From the NCBI RefSeq assembly GCF_010725485.1, contig NZ_AP022598.1:5890001-5954000 (forward strand): a stretch of 64,000 bases of DNA, in the 5' to 3' direction. Each line of letters starts with the position of its first letter. Position 1 is the first letter of the stretch. The notes beneath the pieces are model-generated. The model saw nothing but the letters and a program-made list of their open reading frames with translations. It did not search any database and was not told where the DNA came from. Both the position numbers and the translations under genes were made by a program. Shown one piece after another: positions 8,281-17,554 of the stretch. The DNA is from Mycolicibacterium parafortuitum (GTDB lineage: Bacteria > Actinomycetota > Actinomycetes > Mycobacteriales > Mycobacteriaceae).

Positions 8281-9582
8281 GTGAGCAACTGGCCGGCCCC
8301 GTCGACGTCCACCCCCGTCCACGCGACCGTGACCGTGCCCGGCTCGAAGTCGCAGACCAACCGCGCGTTGGTGCTGGCCGCGCTCGCCGTCGCCGACGGC
8401 CCTTCGACAGTCAGCGGGGCACTGCGGAGCCGCGACACCGACCTGATGATCGGCGCTCTGGAGGCGCTCGGCGTCACGGTCGAGGTGTCCGACACCGACG
8501 CCACGGAACTGACCATCAGCGGCGCGCTCGCCCCCCGCCCCGACACCACGATCGACTGCGGCCTGGCCGGTACCGTGCTGCGGTTCGTACCGCCGGTCGC
8601 CGCGCTGAGCGCCGAGGCGGTCACCTTCGACGGTGACGAGCAGGCCCGCTCCCGCCCGATCGCCCCGCTGCTGGACGCGCTGCGCGGGCTCGGCGTGGAC
8701 ATCGACGGCGACGGCCTCCCGTTCGTCGTGCGGGGCCGCGGGTCGGTGCGCGGCGGGACCGTCGAGATCGACGCGTCGGGATCGTCGCAGTTCGTCTCCG
8801 GTCTGCTGCTGTCCGGCGCCGGGTTCACCGACGGGTTGACGATCGTGCACACCGGCGAGTCCGTGCCGTCGGCGCCGCACATCGCGATGACGGTGACGAT
8901 GCTGCGCGAGGCCGGCGTCGACGTCGACGACCGCACTCCCGCCCGCTGGCAGGTGGCGCCCGGGACCGTCGGGGCGCGGCACTGGACCATCGAACCCGAC
9001 CTGTCGAACTCCGTGCCGTTCCTGGCCGCCGCCGTGGTCAGCGGTGGCGCGGTGCGCATCACCGGCTGGCCGACGGTCAGCATCCAGCCCGCCGAGACCA
9101 TCCTGTCGATCCTGTCCAGCCTGGAATGCGAAGTGCACCAGGGCAATTCGTTCCTCGAGGTGAAGGGCGCGACGACGTACGGCGGCATCGACGTCGACCT
9201 GCGCGACGTCGGGGAGCTGGCACCGTCGGTCGCGGCGATGGCCGCACTCGCGGCACCGGGGTCGGTGTCGCGGCTGCGCGGGATCGCGCATCTGCGCGGG
9301 CACGAGACCGACCGGCTGGCCGCGCTCAGCGCCGAGCTCAACGGCGTCGGCGGGCAGTGCGAGGAAACCGAGGACGGCCTGGTCATCACGGCCCGGCAGA
9401 TGCACGGCGGGACATGGAGGTCCTACGCCGACCACCGGATGGCCACCGCCGGCGCGATCGTCGGGCTGCGGGTGCCCGGCATCGAGGTCGAGGACATCGG
9501 CACCACCGGCAAGACACTGCCCGACTTCCCGAAGATGTGGGCGGACATGCTCGGCGGCCAGACCGACCAGGTCAACGCTTGA
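8281..9582 (+). CDS. aroA: AroA, EPSP synthase (shikimate pathway)
   Basis: A 433-residue 3-phosphoshikimate 1-carboxyvinyltransferase, the sixth step of the shikimate pathway. [10 protein letters not shown] (PEP/S3P site), [28 protein letters not shown] and the YADHRMA signature are all present. The GTG at 8281 (SNWPAPS) aligns with the M. tuberculosis start. A CAGAAT box 8 nt upstream and no SD suggest a leaderless transcript. An upstream ATG at 8242 would add 13 unconserved residues. The stop overlaps the rsgA start. Confidence 0.96.
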   Translation: MSNWPAPSTSTPVHATVTVPGSKSQTNRALVLAALAVADGPSTVSGALRSRDTDLMIGALEALGVTVEVSDTDATELTISGALAPRPDTTIDCGLAGTVLRFVPPVAALSAEAVTFDGDEQARSRPIAPLLDALRGLGVDIDGDGLPFVVRGRGSVRGGTVEIDASGSSQFVSGLLLSGAGFTDGLTIVHTGESVPSAPHIAMTVTMLREAGVDVDDRTPARWQVAPGTVGARHWTIEPDLSNSVPFLAAAVVSGGAVRITGWPTVSIQPAETILSILSSLECEVHQGNSFLEVKGATTYGGIDVDLRDVGELAPSVAAMAALAAPGSVSRLRGIAHLRGHETDRLAALSAELNGVGGQCEETEDGLVITARQMHGGTWRSYADHRMATAGAIVGLRVPGIEVEDIGTTGKTLPDFPKMWADMLGGQTDQVNA

Positions 9583-10562
9583 GCCGACGCGAGTACGACG
9601 AATCCGACGTCCGGGTACGTCCCGGACGCGGTTCGCGGCCGCGCACCAAGACCCGTCCCGAGCACGCCGACGCCGAGCACGCGATGGTGGTGACGGTCGA
9701 CCGCGGACGGTGGGGTTGTGTGCTCGGCGGTGACCCGCAGCGGCGGGTGACGGCGATGCGGGCGCGGGAGCTGGGCCGCACCCCGATCGTGGTCGGCGAC
9801 GAGGTGGACGTCGTCGGCGACCTGTCCGGCCGCACCGACACGCTGGCCCGTATCGTGCGCCGCGGCGAACGCCGAACGGTGTTGCGCCGCACCGCCGATG
9901 ACACCGATCCGACCGAACGCGTCGTCGTCGCCAACGCCGACCAGTTGTTGATCGTGGTGGCGCTGGCCGACCCTCCCCCGCGCACCGGGCTGGTGGAGCG
10001 CGCGCTGATCGCGGCGTACGCCGGCGGGCTGACCCCGATCCTGTGCCTGACCAAGACCGATCTGGCGCCCGCCGAACCGTTCGCCGAGCAGTTCCGCGAT
10101 CTGGACCTGACGATCACCACGGCCGGCCGCGACGACCCGCTGGAGAACGTCGGCGCGCTGCTGGCAGGCAAGGTCACCGCGCTGCTCGGACATTCCGGGG
10201 TGGGCAAGTCGACCCTGGTGAACCGCCTTGTGCCGCAGGCGGATCGGGCCACCGGCGCGGTGACCGATATCGGCAGGGGCCGCCACACGTCCACCCAGTC
10301 GGTGGCGTTGCCGTTGCAGTTCGGCGGCTGGGTGATCGACACCCCGGGGATCCGGTCGTTCGGGCTGGCCCACATCGAACCCGACGACGTGGTGATGGCG
10401 TTCTCCGACCTCGCAGACGCGATCGACGACTGCCCGCGCGGCTGCGGCCATATGGGCCCGCCGGCCGACCCGGAGTGCGCTCTGGACGCGCTGACCGGCG
10501 CGGCCGAAGGCCGCGTCCAGGCCGCACGCAGGTTGCTCGCAGCGCTGCGCGAGGGCTCCTGA
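9579..10562 (+). CDS. rsgA: RsgA, circularly permuted ribosome-assembly GTPase
   Basis: A 327-residue GTPase for late 30S maturation (Rv3228-like). The permuted motif order is seen: G4 (LTKTD), then G1 (GHSGVGKST), G2 (GRGRHTSTQ) and G3 (DTPGIRSF). An OB-fold precedes it and a zinc-binding tail follows ([17 protein letters not shown]). A TTG start at 9579 overlaps the aroA stop by four bases and begins [10 protein letters not shown], matching the M. tuberculosis N-terminus. Translational coupling to aroA is likely. Confidence 0.94.
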   Translation: MSRREYDESDVRVRPGRGSRPRTKTRPEHADAEHAMVVTVDRGRWGCVLGGDPQRRVTAMRARELGRTPIVVGDEVDVVGDLSGRTDTLARIVRRGERRTVLRRTADDTDPTERVVVANADQLLIVVALADPPPRTGLVERALIAAYAGGLTPILCLTKTDLAPAEPFAEQFRDLDLTITTAGRDDPLENVGALLAGKVTALLGHSGVGKSTLVNRLVPQADRATGAVTDIGRGRHTSTQSVALPLQFGGWVIDTPGIRSFGLAHIEPDDVVMAFSDLADAIDDCPRGCGHMGPPADPECALDALTGAAEGRVQAARRLLAALREGS

Positions 10563-10579
10563 GGTCCGCGCCCGGCTCG

Positions 10580-10643
10580 GCACCGCGAGCGCGCGGGTCT
10601 GTACGCCGACACGCCGCGCCCGATGGCATTACGCGCACTCTCA
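10580..10643 (+). repeat. Palindrome-ended intergenic element, GCGAGCGCGCG family, copy a
   Basis: Begins GCACCGCGAGCGCGCGGG and continues TCTGTACGCCGACACGCC, then GATGGCATT, ending in an imperfect complement of the start (CGCGCACTC). It is closely similar to 11639-11704 in the opposite orientation; the two flank the aldo/keto reductase gene. Confidence 0.7.
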
Positions 10644-10749
10644 GCGCCCTCGAAAGCGCGCCGCACCCACGCGCGGAACAATGGTCCGCGGCGGGGTTTG
10701 CAGCACTGCCCGACAGGGCACGCTGTCCGGGCGAACAAGGAGGAAGAAG

Positions 10750-11595
10750 TTGACAAACGTTCCATCGATCGAGTTGAACGACGGCGCGAGCATCCCGCAG
10801 CTGGGGTTCGGCGTGTACCAGGTGCCGCCCGAGGACACCGCCGCGACGGTCCAGCAGGCCCTCGAGGTCGGTTACCGCCACATCGACACCGCCGAGATGT
10901 ATCAGAACGAGAAGGGTGTCGGTGAGGGCATCCGAAACTCCGGCATCGCCCGCGAGGACGTCTTCGTCACCAGCAAGCTGAACAACGGGTTCCACAAGCC
11001 CGACGACGCACGCCGCGCCTTCGACCAGACCCTCACGGCGCTCGGCTTCGACTACGTCGACCTGTTCCTGATCCACTGGCCGCTGCCGACCCTGTACGAC
11101 GGTGACTTCGTCTCGACGTGGAAGACGTTGGAGGAGTTCAAGAAAGACGGCCGCGCCCGCAGCATCGGGGTGTCGAACTTTCAGGTCGCGCATTTGGAGA
11201 AGCTGGCGCAGGAGACGGACACCGTCCCCGCGGTGAATCAGATCGAGGTGCATCCGTACTTCGCCAACAACGAGGTCCGCGCCTACGGCACAGAGCACGG
11301 CATCGCAACCGAGGCCTGGTCACCGATCGCGCAGGGCAAGGTGCTCGACGACCCGGTGATCACCCGGATCGCGGAGGCCACCGGCAAAACCCCGGCGCAG
11401 GTCGTGCTGCGTTGGCACATCCAGCGCGGCGACATCGTCTTCCCGAAATCGGTGACGCTGCAACGGATCAAGGACAACTTCGCGCTGTTCGACTTCGAAC
11501 TCGGTGGCGAGGACGTCGAGGCGATCTCGGCGCTGGACAACGGCGAGTCCGGCCGCATCGGACCGAACCCGGACACGTTCGACTACGTGCCGTAA
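10750..11595 (+). CDS. Aldo/keto reductase (AKR5-like)
   Basis: A 281-residue NADPH-dependent reductase. The TIM-barrel catalytic tetrad is visible: Asp and Tyr in HIDTAEMY, Lys in VTSKLNN, His in FLIHWPLP. The NADPH-binding [13 protein letters not shown] block lies near the C-terminus. A TTG start at 10750 is chosen because AAGGAGG lies 6-8 nt upstream and the protein then begins [11 protein letters not shown]. The gene interrupts the rsgA-desA3 neighbourhood of M. tuberculosis and is flanked by inverted copies of one intergenic repeat. The substrate is unknown; methylglyoxal or similar carbonyls are possible. Confidence 0.92.
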   Translation: MTNVPSIELNDGASIPQLGFGVYQVPPEDTAATVQQALEVGYRHIDTAEMYQNEKGVGEGIRNSGIAREDVFVTSKLNNGFHKPDDARRAFDQTLTALGFDYVDLFLIHWPLPTLYDGDFVSTWKTLEEFKKDGRARSIGVSNFQVAHLEKLAQETDTVPAVNQIEVHPYFANNEVRAYGTEHGIATEAWSPIAQGKVLDDPVITRIAEATGKTPAQVVLRWHIQRGDIVFPKSVTLQRIKDNFALFDFELGGEDVEAISALDNGESGRIGPNPDTFDYVP

Positions 11596-11638
11596 CGCGC
11601 CGTGCCCTAAAGCGCCGCCGTAAAGCGCCGTCGCGGCC

Positions 11639-11704
11639 CGTGAGCGCGCGGAGAATGCCACCGCGCGGCGCGTGTCGGTGTGCAGACACGCGCGCTCGCG
11701 GTGC
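11639..11704 (-). repeat. Palindrome-ended intergenic element, GCGAGCGCGCG family, copy b
   Basis: The minus strand reads GCACCGCGAGCGCGCGTG then TCTGCACACCGACACGCG, GGTGGCATT and a terminal CGCGCGCTCACG complementary to its own start. It is the inverted partner of 10580-10643. Confidence 0.72.
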
Positions 11705-11725
11705 AAGGCGACCACCGAAAAGAGG

Positions 11726-11776
11726 TGAGGCTGCGTCGAAGGTCGGAAAGCGGAACCGACCCTCGACGCAGCCTCA
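11726..11776. terminator. Long hairpin terminator between convergent genes
   Basis: A perfect 14-bp stem (11726-11739 with 11763-11776) plus an inner perfect 6-bp stem (11741-11746 with 11756-11761). It lies between the ends of the plus-strand aldo/keto reductase and the minus-strand desaturase. Confidence 0.75.
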
Positions 11777-11782
11777 GAGCAC

Positions 11783-13039
11783 TTAAGCGGCGAGTTCCTG
11801 CCGCTTGATGGCGGCCTTCTGCGCGCGCTTGTCGCGGCGACGAGCTCGTGCGGCGGCGATCGCCGACCGCAGGCCGGTGCGCTCCGCCGGATCGAGTTCG
11901 ACGAACATCCGCTCGCTGCGCGTCTCGGGCGCATCGTCGGCGGTGTCCTTCAGGAACCGGTCCGGCAGCGACAGTTTCGCGATCGTGCGCCACGACTTGC
12001 CGTACTGCACCAGGAAGTTTCCGGTGGTGTAGGGCAGGTCGTACTTGTCGCAGATCTCGCGAACCCGCAGCGAGATCTCGTGATAGCGGTTGCTGGGCAG
12101 ATCCGGGAACAGGTGATGCTCGATCTGGTAGCACAGGTTGCCACTCATGAACCGCAGCACCGGACCGTTGTCGAAGTTTGCGCTGCCGAGCATCTGCCGC
12201 AGATACCACTGGCCACGGCTCTCACCGACCATGTCGGTTTTGGTGAACTTCTCTGCGCCATCGGGGAAGTGGCCGCAGAAGATCACCGCGTTGGACCAGA
12301 CGTTGCGGATCACGTTGGCGACCGCGTTGGCCGTCATCGTCGACTTGTAGGTCGCACCGGGCGACAGGGACGTGATCGCAGGGAACGCGACGTAGTCCTT
12401 GAACACCTGCTGGCCGGCCTTGACACCGAACTCGCGGATCCGGACCAGCGTCGCGTTGCGATCGTCGCGGCCCTTGAAGATCTTGCCGAGCTCCAGGTGT
12501 TGCAGGCCCACACCCCACTCGAACGCGACGCAGAGCAGCGAGTTGAAGAACAGGTTGAGCATGTTCATCGGGCGCCAGCGCTGATCGCGCGTCACACGGA
12601 TGACGCCGTAGCCCACGTCGTCGTCCATGCCGAGGATGTTCGTGTACTTGTGATGCATGAAGTTGTGCGTGAAACGCCAGTGCTTGGACGCGCCGCTCAT
12701 GTCCCATTCCCACGACGAGGAATGGATCTCGGGATCGTTCATCCAATCCCACTGACCGTGCATGACGTTGTGGCCGATCTCCATGTTCTCGATGATCTTG
12801 GCCACGCCCAGCGTGGAGGCGCCCGCCCACCAGAACTTGCGCTTCGAGCTGCCCGCCAGCATCAACCGGCCGGCCACCTCCAGAGCGCGTTGCAAAGCGA
12901 TGGTGCGCCGGATGTAGCGCGCATCGCGCGCACCGCGGGAGTCCTCGATGTCCTGGCGGATCGCATCCAGTTCCCGGCCGAGGTTCTCGATGTCGGCCTC
13001 GGTCAAGTGTGTGAACTCGGGGACGTCGGTAATCGCCAA
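11783..13039 (-). CDS. desA3: DesA3-type acyl-CoA delta-9 desaturase
   Basis: A 418-residue membrane di-iron desaturase matching Rv3229c. The three histidine boxes are GHNVMH, HNFMHH and QIEHH, each in the order expected for front-end/acyl-CoA desaturases. Hydrophobic stretches lie between boxes two and three. In mycobacteria DesA3 converts stearoyl-CoA to oleoyl-CoA using electrons from the Rv3230c reductase, whose homologue is the next gene upstream on the same strand. A GAGGAGG lies about 12 nt before the ATG. A palindromic operator sits 32 bp upstream, so desA3 probably has its own regulated promoter. Confidence 0.95.
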   Translation of the reverse strand: MAITDVPEFTHLTEADIENLGRELDAIRQDIEDSRGARDARYIRRTIALQRALEVAGRLMLAGSSKRKFWWAGASTLGVAKIIENMEIGHNVMHGQWDWMNDPEIHSSSWEWDMSGASKHWRFTHNFMHHKYTNILGMDDDVGYGVIRVTRDQRWRPMNMLNLFFNSLLCVAFEWGVGLQHLELGKIFKGRDDRNATLVRIREFGVKAGQQVFKDYVAFPAITSLSPGATYKSTMTANAVANVIRNVWSNAVIFCGHFPDGAEKFTKTDMVGESRGQWYLRQMLGSANFDNGPVLRFMSGNLCYQIEHHLFPDLPSNRYHEISLRVREICDKYDLPYTTGNFLVQYGKSWRTIAKLSLPDRFLKDTADDAPETRSERMFVELDPAERTGLRSAIAAARARRRDKRAQKAAIKRQELAA

Positions 13040-13066
13040 AGTCAGCCTCCTCTCAAATCCCTACGC

Positions 13067-13094
13067 TACCGTAACCTACGTATCCGTAGGTTAC
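13067..13094. promoter_or_regulatory. Operator upstream of desA3
   Basis: A perfect 10-bp inverted repeat (GTAACCTACG at 13071-13080 with its complement at 13085-13094, spacer TATC), preceded by TACC. The same TACCGTAACYTACG core recurs upstream of the partner reductase at 14327-14349, so one repressor probably binds both. Confidence 0.72.
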
Positions 13095-13107
13095 TACCCA
13101 GTAAACC

Positions 13108-14259
13108 TCAGACGTCGAGAACACAATCTCCCGATGCCGCGGAGACGCAGGTCTGCACGCGGCTGCCCGGATCGTGTTCGGCGCCGGTGCGCAGATCCCG
13201 AACATGGCCCTCGACCAGCCCGACCACACAGGACTGGCAGATGCCCATCCGGCATCCGAACGGCATCTGCACCCCGGCCTGCTCGCCGGCGTCCATCAGC
13301 GACGTCGCCGCGTCGACGGTCGCCGACTTGTCCGAGCGCGCGAACGTGACGGTGCCGCCGCGGCCGTGCACGGGGGCCCGCGACACCGCGAACCGCTCCT
13401 GATGCAGACGCTCACCGACACCGGCGGCCTTCCAGACCCGTTCGGCCGACTCCAGCATCGCCTCCGGACCGCAGGCCCAGGTCTGGCGTTCACGCCAGTC
13501 GGGCACCACCTCGTCGAGACGGTCCAGATCGAGCCGGCCCTCGGTGCGGGTGGCGCGCAGCTGCAGCCGGTAGCCCGGATGCCGGTCGCCGAGGGCGGCC
13601 AGCTCGGAGGCGAACATCACGTCGGCCTCGGTGGGCGCCGAATGCAGATGCACGACGTGGCCGGGGGCGCCGATCGCGCCGCGCCGTTCCATCGTGCGCA
13701 GCATCGACATCACCGGGGTGACGCCCGATCCGGCGGTCAGGAACAGCACCGACTCCGGCACCGGGTTCGGCATGACGAAGTTGCCCTGCGGGGCGGCCAG
13801 CCTGACGATGGTGCCGGGCTCGACCCCGCCGACGAGGTGCGTCGACAGGAAGCCCTCGGGCATCGCCTTGACGGTGATGGTGATCGTGCGAGAGCCCTTG
13901 CTGGAGACCGGGCTGCTGGTCAGCGAGTACGACCGCCAGCGCCAACGCCCCTCCACCAGCAGGCCGATGCCGATGTACTGGCCCGCCTCGTAGTCGAACG
14001 AGAAGCCCCAGCCGGGCTTGATGACGAGCGTGGCCGAATCCTCGGTCTCGCGGCGCACCTCGACGACGCGCCCGCGCAGTTCGCGCGCCGACCACAGCGG
14101 ATTGGCCAGCTGCAGGTAGTCGTCGGGCAGCAGCGGGGTGGTGATGCGCCCGGCGATGGTGCGCAGCGCGTGCCAGACGGGGCGCTCTTTGGCGCCGGCG
14201 ACGGTGGGGCGAACGGTGTCGGCGACTTTGGCGGTGTTCTTGATTGTGCTCTTGGCCAT
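13108..14259 (-). CDS. Flavin/2Fe-2S reductase partner of DesA3 (Rv3230c-like)
   Basis: A 383-residue ferredoxin-NAD(P)H reductase fused to a plant-type ferredoxin. An FAD domain (RSYSLT), an NAD(P) domain ([13 protein letters not shown]), and a C-terminal 2Fe-2S domain with CRMGICQSC plus a later Cys (QTCVSA) are all visible. It supplies electrons to the desaturase. The gene precedes desA3 by 68 bp on the same strand and has its own operator pair upstream. AGGAG lies 4-5 nt before the ATG. Confidence 0.93.
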   Translation of the reverse strand: MAKSTIKNTAKVADTVRPTVAGAKERPVWHALRTIAGRITTPLLPDDYLQLANPLWSARELRGRVVEVRRETEDSATLVIKPGWGFSFDYEAGQYIGIGLLVEGRWRWRSYSLTSSPVSSKGSRTITITVKAMPEGFLSTHLVGGVEPGTIVRLAAPQGNFVMPNPVPESVLFLTAGSGVTPVMSMLRTMERRGAIGAPGHVVHLHSAPTEADVMFASELAALGDRHPGYRLQLRATRTEGRLDLDRLDEVVPDWRERQTWACGPEAMLESAERVWKAAGVGERLHQERFAVSRAPVHGRGGTVTFARSDKSATVDAATSLMDAGEQAGVQMPFGCRMGICQSCVVGLVEGHVRDLRTGAEHDPGSRVQTCVSAASGDCVLDV

Positions 14260-14322
14260 GGGGCTCCTGCCCGAAGTTACGCGTGCTCTAGACGAGTACC
14301 CGAAGCCGGTCGGGACCCAACC

Positions 14323-14349
14323 TACGGTACCGTAACTTACGGTACCGTA
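14323..14349. promoter_or_regulatory. Tandem palindromic operator upstream of the DesA3 reductase
   Basis: Two identical 12-bp palindromes TACGGTACCGTA at 14323-14334 and 14338-14349, separated by ACT (15 bp centre to centre). This suggests cooperative binding of a dimeric, probably TetR-type, repressor. It contains the TACCGTAACYTACG core shared with the desA3 operator. Confidence 0.72.
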
Positions 14350-14357
14350 TCCAGCCC

Positions 14358-14861
14358 TCAGAGCAGGTCGAGCAGGAACGGCAGCTCCTGCGGCGCGTAC
14401 CAGGCGAGCTCGTGGTCCTGGGCGTCCCCGACGGTCAGCTCGGCGTCCTCATCCCCCAGGTCGGCATCGTCGATCGCGTCGACAGCGGCCTCGACGGCCG
14501 ACTCGGCGGCCTGGTTGTCGACGTACGCGGCGATCACCGTGCTGAGCGTGAGGTCCCCCGCGACCCGCACCACGGCGTCGTCGAGGTCGGGCCGCAGCGT
14601 GGTGGCCGCGTCGTCGACCTCGGCTTCGACCACCACCCGCCGCGGCGGCAGTTCCCCGTCGGCCTCGTGGCCGAGCAGCCGCAGCGACGCCAGCGCGGCT
14701 TCGCGCCGCGCGACCTCGGCGAGTTCCTCGTCGTCGCCTTCGGCGTAGCCCTCGCGCAGCGTCGGCGTGACCGCGAACACGGTGCCGTTGGCGGGGCGCA
14801 GCGATCCGTCGGCGACCAGACGCTGCAGCATGGCCAGGGTTGCGGGGGCATAGACGCGCAC
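14358..14861 (-). CDS. Conserved actinobacterial protein of unknown function (Rv3231c-like)
   Basis: A 167-residue acidic soluble protein. The N-terminus [20 protein letters not shown] and the block [20 protein letters not shown] are the conserved family features. No catalytic motif or membrane segment is seen. The GTG at 14861 matches the M. tuberculosis start; a TACCCT box lies 6 nt upstream and no SD is present, so the mRNA may be leaderless. The 35-bp gap to ppk2 upstream would also allow cotranscription. No function can be assigned. Confidence 0.8.
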   Translation of the reverse strand: MRVYAPATLAMLQRLVADGSLRPANGTVFAVTPTLREGYAEGDDEELAEVARREAALASLRLLGHEADGELPPRRVVVEAEVDDAATTLRPDLDDAVVRVAGDLTLSTVIAAYVDNQAAESAVEAAVDAIDDADLGDEDAELTVGDAQDHELAWYAPQELPFLLDLL

Positions 14862-14896
14862 GGTTGGAGGGTAGTCGCTACGGGCGGACCCGCCCG

Positions 14897-15730
14897 TCAA
14901 CTGTCGACATCACCGAGCAGCGTCGCGACGTGGTCGTCGACGTAGGTCGACAGATCCCGCGGGGGTCGCTGGTAGCCGCCGCTGCGCACCGGACGCTTCG
15001 GCAGCTTCACCGGGGGATGCCCGACGTCGTGATAGTCGACGGTCGAGAGCAGGTGCGCGATCATGTTGATGCGGGCGTGCTTCTTGCTGTCGGACTCCAC
15101 GACGTACCACGGGCTCAGCGCGGTGTCGGTGTGCAGCATCATCTCGTCCTTGGCGCGCGAGTAGTCCTCCCAGCGGTACACCGATTCCAGGTCCATCGGC
15201 GAGAGCTTCCAGCGCCGGACGGGGTCGTCGCGCCGGGACTTGAACCGGCGCAACTGTTCTTCCTCGGACACCGAGAACCAGTACTTGCGCAGCAGGATGC
15301 CGTCCTCGATCAGCATCTGCTCGAAAAGCGGCGCCTGGTGCAGGAACAACGCGTGCTCGGCCGGGGTGCAGAACCCCATCACCTTCTCCACACCGGCCCG
15401 GTTGTACCAGGACCGGTCGAACAGCACGATCTCCCCCTTGGCCGGCAGGTGGGCGATGTAGCGCTGGAAATACCACTGTCCCCGTTCACGATCCGACGGT
15501 GCGGGCAGCGCCGCGATCGTCGCGACCCGCGGGCTGAGGTACTCGGTGATCCGTTTGATCGCCCCGCCCTTGCCCGCAGCGTCGCGGCCCTCGAAGACCA
15601 CGACGATGCGGGTTCCGGTGGCGCGGACCCATTCCTGCAGCTTCACCAATTCCGTTTGGAGCCGGAACAGTTCGGCTTCGTAGACGTCGTTGGGCAGTTT
15701 CGGCTTCTTGCCGGCCTTCTTCTCAGCCAC
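14897..15730 (-). CDS. ppk2: PPK2-family polyphosphate kinase
   Basis: A 277-residue class I PPK2. Walker A is FEGRDAAGKGGAIKR, Walker B lies in VLFDRSWYNRAGVEKVMGFC, and the lid region RRFKSRRDDP follows. It interconverts polyphosphate and GTP/ATP; mycobacterial PPK2 favours GTP synthesis. The GTG at 15730 overlaps the end of the upstream transporter gene by 8 bp. An earlier start at 15805 would lengthen the basic N-terminus to 302 residues; neither has a convincing SD. Confidence 0.93.
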   Translation of the reverse strand: MAEKKAGKKPKLPNDVYEAELFRLQTELVKLQEWVRATGTRIVVVFEGRDAAGKGGAIKRITEYLSPRVATIAALPAPSDRERGQWYFQRYIAHLPAKGEIVLFDRSWYNRAGVEKVMGFCTPAEHALFLHQAPLFEQMLIEDGILLRKYWFSVSEEEQLRRFKSRRDDPVRRWKLSPMDLESVYRWEDYSRAKDEMMLHTDTALSPWYVVESDSKKHARINMIAHLLSTVDYHDVGHPPVKLPKRPVRSGGYQRPPRDLSTYVDDHVATLLGDVDS

Positions 15731-17495
15731 GGGTGGGGTCGCCGTCGTTACTGCGCGGGTCCTTCTCCACCGAGATGACGAAATCGTCGCCGTGCTGGGT
15801 GACACCGGAGATCACCGCGCTGTTGATCGCCTCGGCGGCGTACTTGCGCCGCACCACCAGCGGATCCCGGCGCAGATCCCTGACCAGGGACACCGCCAGG
15901 CCAACCATAACCAGGACGAACGGCAGCGCGGCGATGATCGTGATGGTCTGCAGGCCGGTCAGCGCGTCCTCACCACCGACGAGCAACATCACCGCCGCGA
16001 CCGCTCCGGTCGCCACACCCCAGAACACCACCGTGCTCCGACTGGGTTTGATGGTGCCCTTCTCCGACAGCGAGCCCATCACCACCGACGCGGCGTCGGC
16101 ACCGGAGACGAAGAAGATCGCGACCAGCACCATCACCAGCACGCTCGCGATCGTCGCGATCGGGTACTGCTCCAGCAGCGAGAACAACTGGGCCTCGACC
16201 CCGCCCTCGCCGGCGAGGTCGGTGCCGTTCTGTTGCACGTTGATCGCCGAACCGCCGAACACCGCGAACCAGACCAGCGACACCAGGCTCGGCACCACCA
16301 GCACCCCGCCGACGAACTGACGGATGGTGCGGCCGCGTGAGATCCGCGCGATGAACATGCCGACGAACGGTGTCCAGGACACCCACCAGGCCCAGTAGAA
16401 GATCGTCCAGGACTGCAGCCATGTGTTGACGTCGGCGCCCTCGGCACCGGTGCGCGCCGACATCATGTTCAGCTCGGCGAAATAGCTGCCCAGCGTGGTC
16501 GGGAGCAGGTTGAGGATGAAAACCGTTGGGCCGACCACGAACACGAACAGGGCCAGCGCGAGCGCCAGCACCATGTTGATGTTCGACAGCCACTGGATGC
16601 CGCGGGCCACCCCGGACACCGCGGACATTACGAAGCACACGGTGAGCACGGTGATGATCACCACCAGGATCGCGTTGCCGGTCTCACCGATACCGGCGAC
16701 GATCTGCAGTCCGCTGCGAATCTGCAACGCGCCCAAGCCCAGCGAGGCCGCCGAGCCGAACAGCGTGGCGAAGATCGCCAGCATGTCGATGACCTTGCCC
16801 CAGGCGCCGTTCGCGCGTGAGCCGATCAGCGGCTCGAACGCCGAGCTGATCAGCTGCAGCCGGCCTTTCCGGTACACGCCGTAGGCGATCGCCAAGCCGA
16901 CGACGGCGTAGATGGCCCACGGGTGCAGGCTCCAGTGGAACAGCGTGGTCGCCATCGCGTGCTGCACCGCTTCGGGATTGCCTTCGGGTCCGGTGCCCGG
17001 CGGCGGTGTGACGAAGTGCGACAACGGTTCGGCGACACCGAAGAACATCAGGCCGATGCCCATACCCGCACTGAACATCATCGCCACCCACGAGATCCCG
17101 TTGAACTCGGGCGGCTCGTCGTCGCGGCCGAGCGGGATGGTGCCGTAACGGCCGAGGGCCAGGTAGAGCACGAAGACGACGAACCCGGTGCTGGTGAGCA
17201 CGAACAGCCAGCCGGTGTTGTCCATCACCCAGGTCAGCGCGGCACCCGACGCGCTGGCCAGCGTGTCGGTGCTGACGAAGCCCCACACCAGGAACGCGAC
17301 CGCGATGACGGCGGTGACACCGAACACCACCCAGTCGACGCCTCGCGACTTGGTGATCTCGGCCTCCACGACGGGGACGTCGAGTACCGGATGGGGCTTG
17401 GGCTCGTCGGCGGACCCGTCTGGGGCGGCGGACCCGTTCGGCACGGCCGTTTCGTTCGGCGGGACAGAAGCCTCGTGTTCAGAAATGCCAGCCAT
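15723..17495 (-). CDS. BCCT-family (BetP-like) glycine betaine transporter
   Basis: A 590-residue betaine/choline/carnitine transporter with 12 expected membrane segments. The glycine-rich GMGIGLMFFG segment in TM3 is the form typical of betaine rather than choline carriers, and the family signature around FYWAWWVSWTPFVG is complete. The cytoplasmic N-terminus is acidic and proline-rich. The ATG at 17495 is preferred to a TTG 12 codons earlier. In M. tuberculosis the ppk2 and tgs genes are adjacent, so this transporter is an addition here; osmoprotection fits an environmental lifestyle. Confidence 0.93.
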   Translation of the reverse strand: MAGISEHEASVPPNETAVPNGSAAPDGSADEPKPHPVLDVPVVEAEITKSRGVDWVVFGVTAVIAVAFLVWGFVSTDTLASASGAALTWVMDNTGWLFVLTSTGFVVFVLYLALGRYGTIPLGRDDEPPEFNGISWVAMMFSAGMGIGLMFFGVAEPLSHFVTPPPGTGPEGNPEAVQHAMATTLFHWSLHPWAIYAVVGLAIAYGVYRKGRLQLISSAFEPLIGSRANGAWGKVIDMLAIFATLFGSAASLGLGALQIRSGLQIVAGIGETGNAILVVIITVLTVCFVMSAVSGVARGIQWLSNINMVLALALALFVFVVGPTVFILNLLPTTLGSYFAELNMMSARTGAEGADVNTWLQSWTIFYWAWWVSWTPFVGMFIARISRGRTIRQFVGGVLVVPSLVSLVWFAVFGGSAINVQQNGTDLAGEGGVEAQLFSLLEQYPIATIASVLVMVLVAIFFVSGADAASVVMGSLSEKGTIKPSRSTVVFWGVATGAVAAVMLLVGGEDALTGLQTITIIAALPFVLVMVGLAVSLVRDLRRDPLVVRRKYAAEAINSAVISGVTQHGDDFVISVEKDPRSNDGDPTRG

Positions 17496-17554
17496 CCGAC
17501 CAATTCGACCCTGGTGGCGTGCCCCCGTCAACTCTCAAAGTCGCCACAACGTGG

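Noticed and set aside
7480..9435. A 651-codon frame that includes the SRAP gene
   Set aside because: The N-terminal 400 codons are antisense to aroA, and the SRAP active-site Cys must be residue 2, placing the start at 8235.
10580..11704. An insertion sequence or composite transposon around the aldo/keto reductase gene
   Set aside because: The flanking inverted copies are only about 65 bp and no transposase is encoded between them; they are better described as small palindromic elements.
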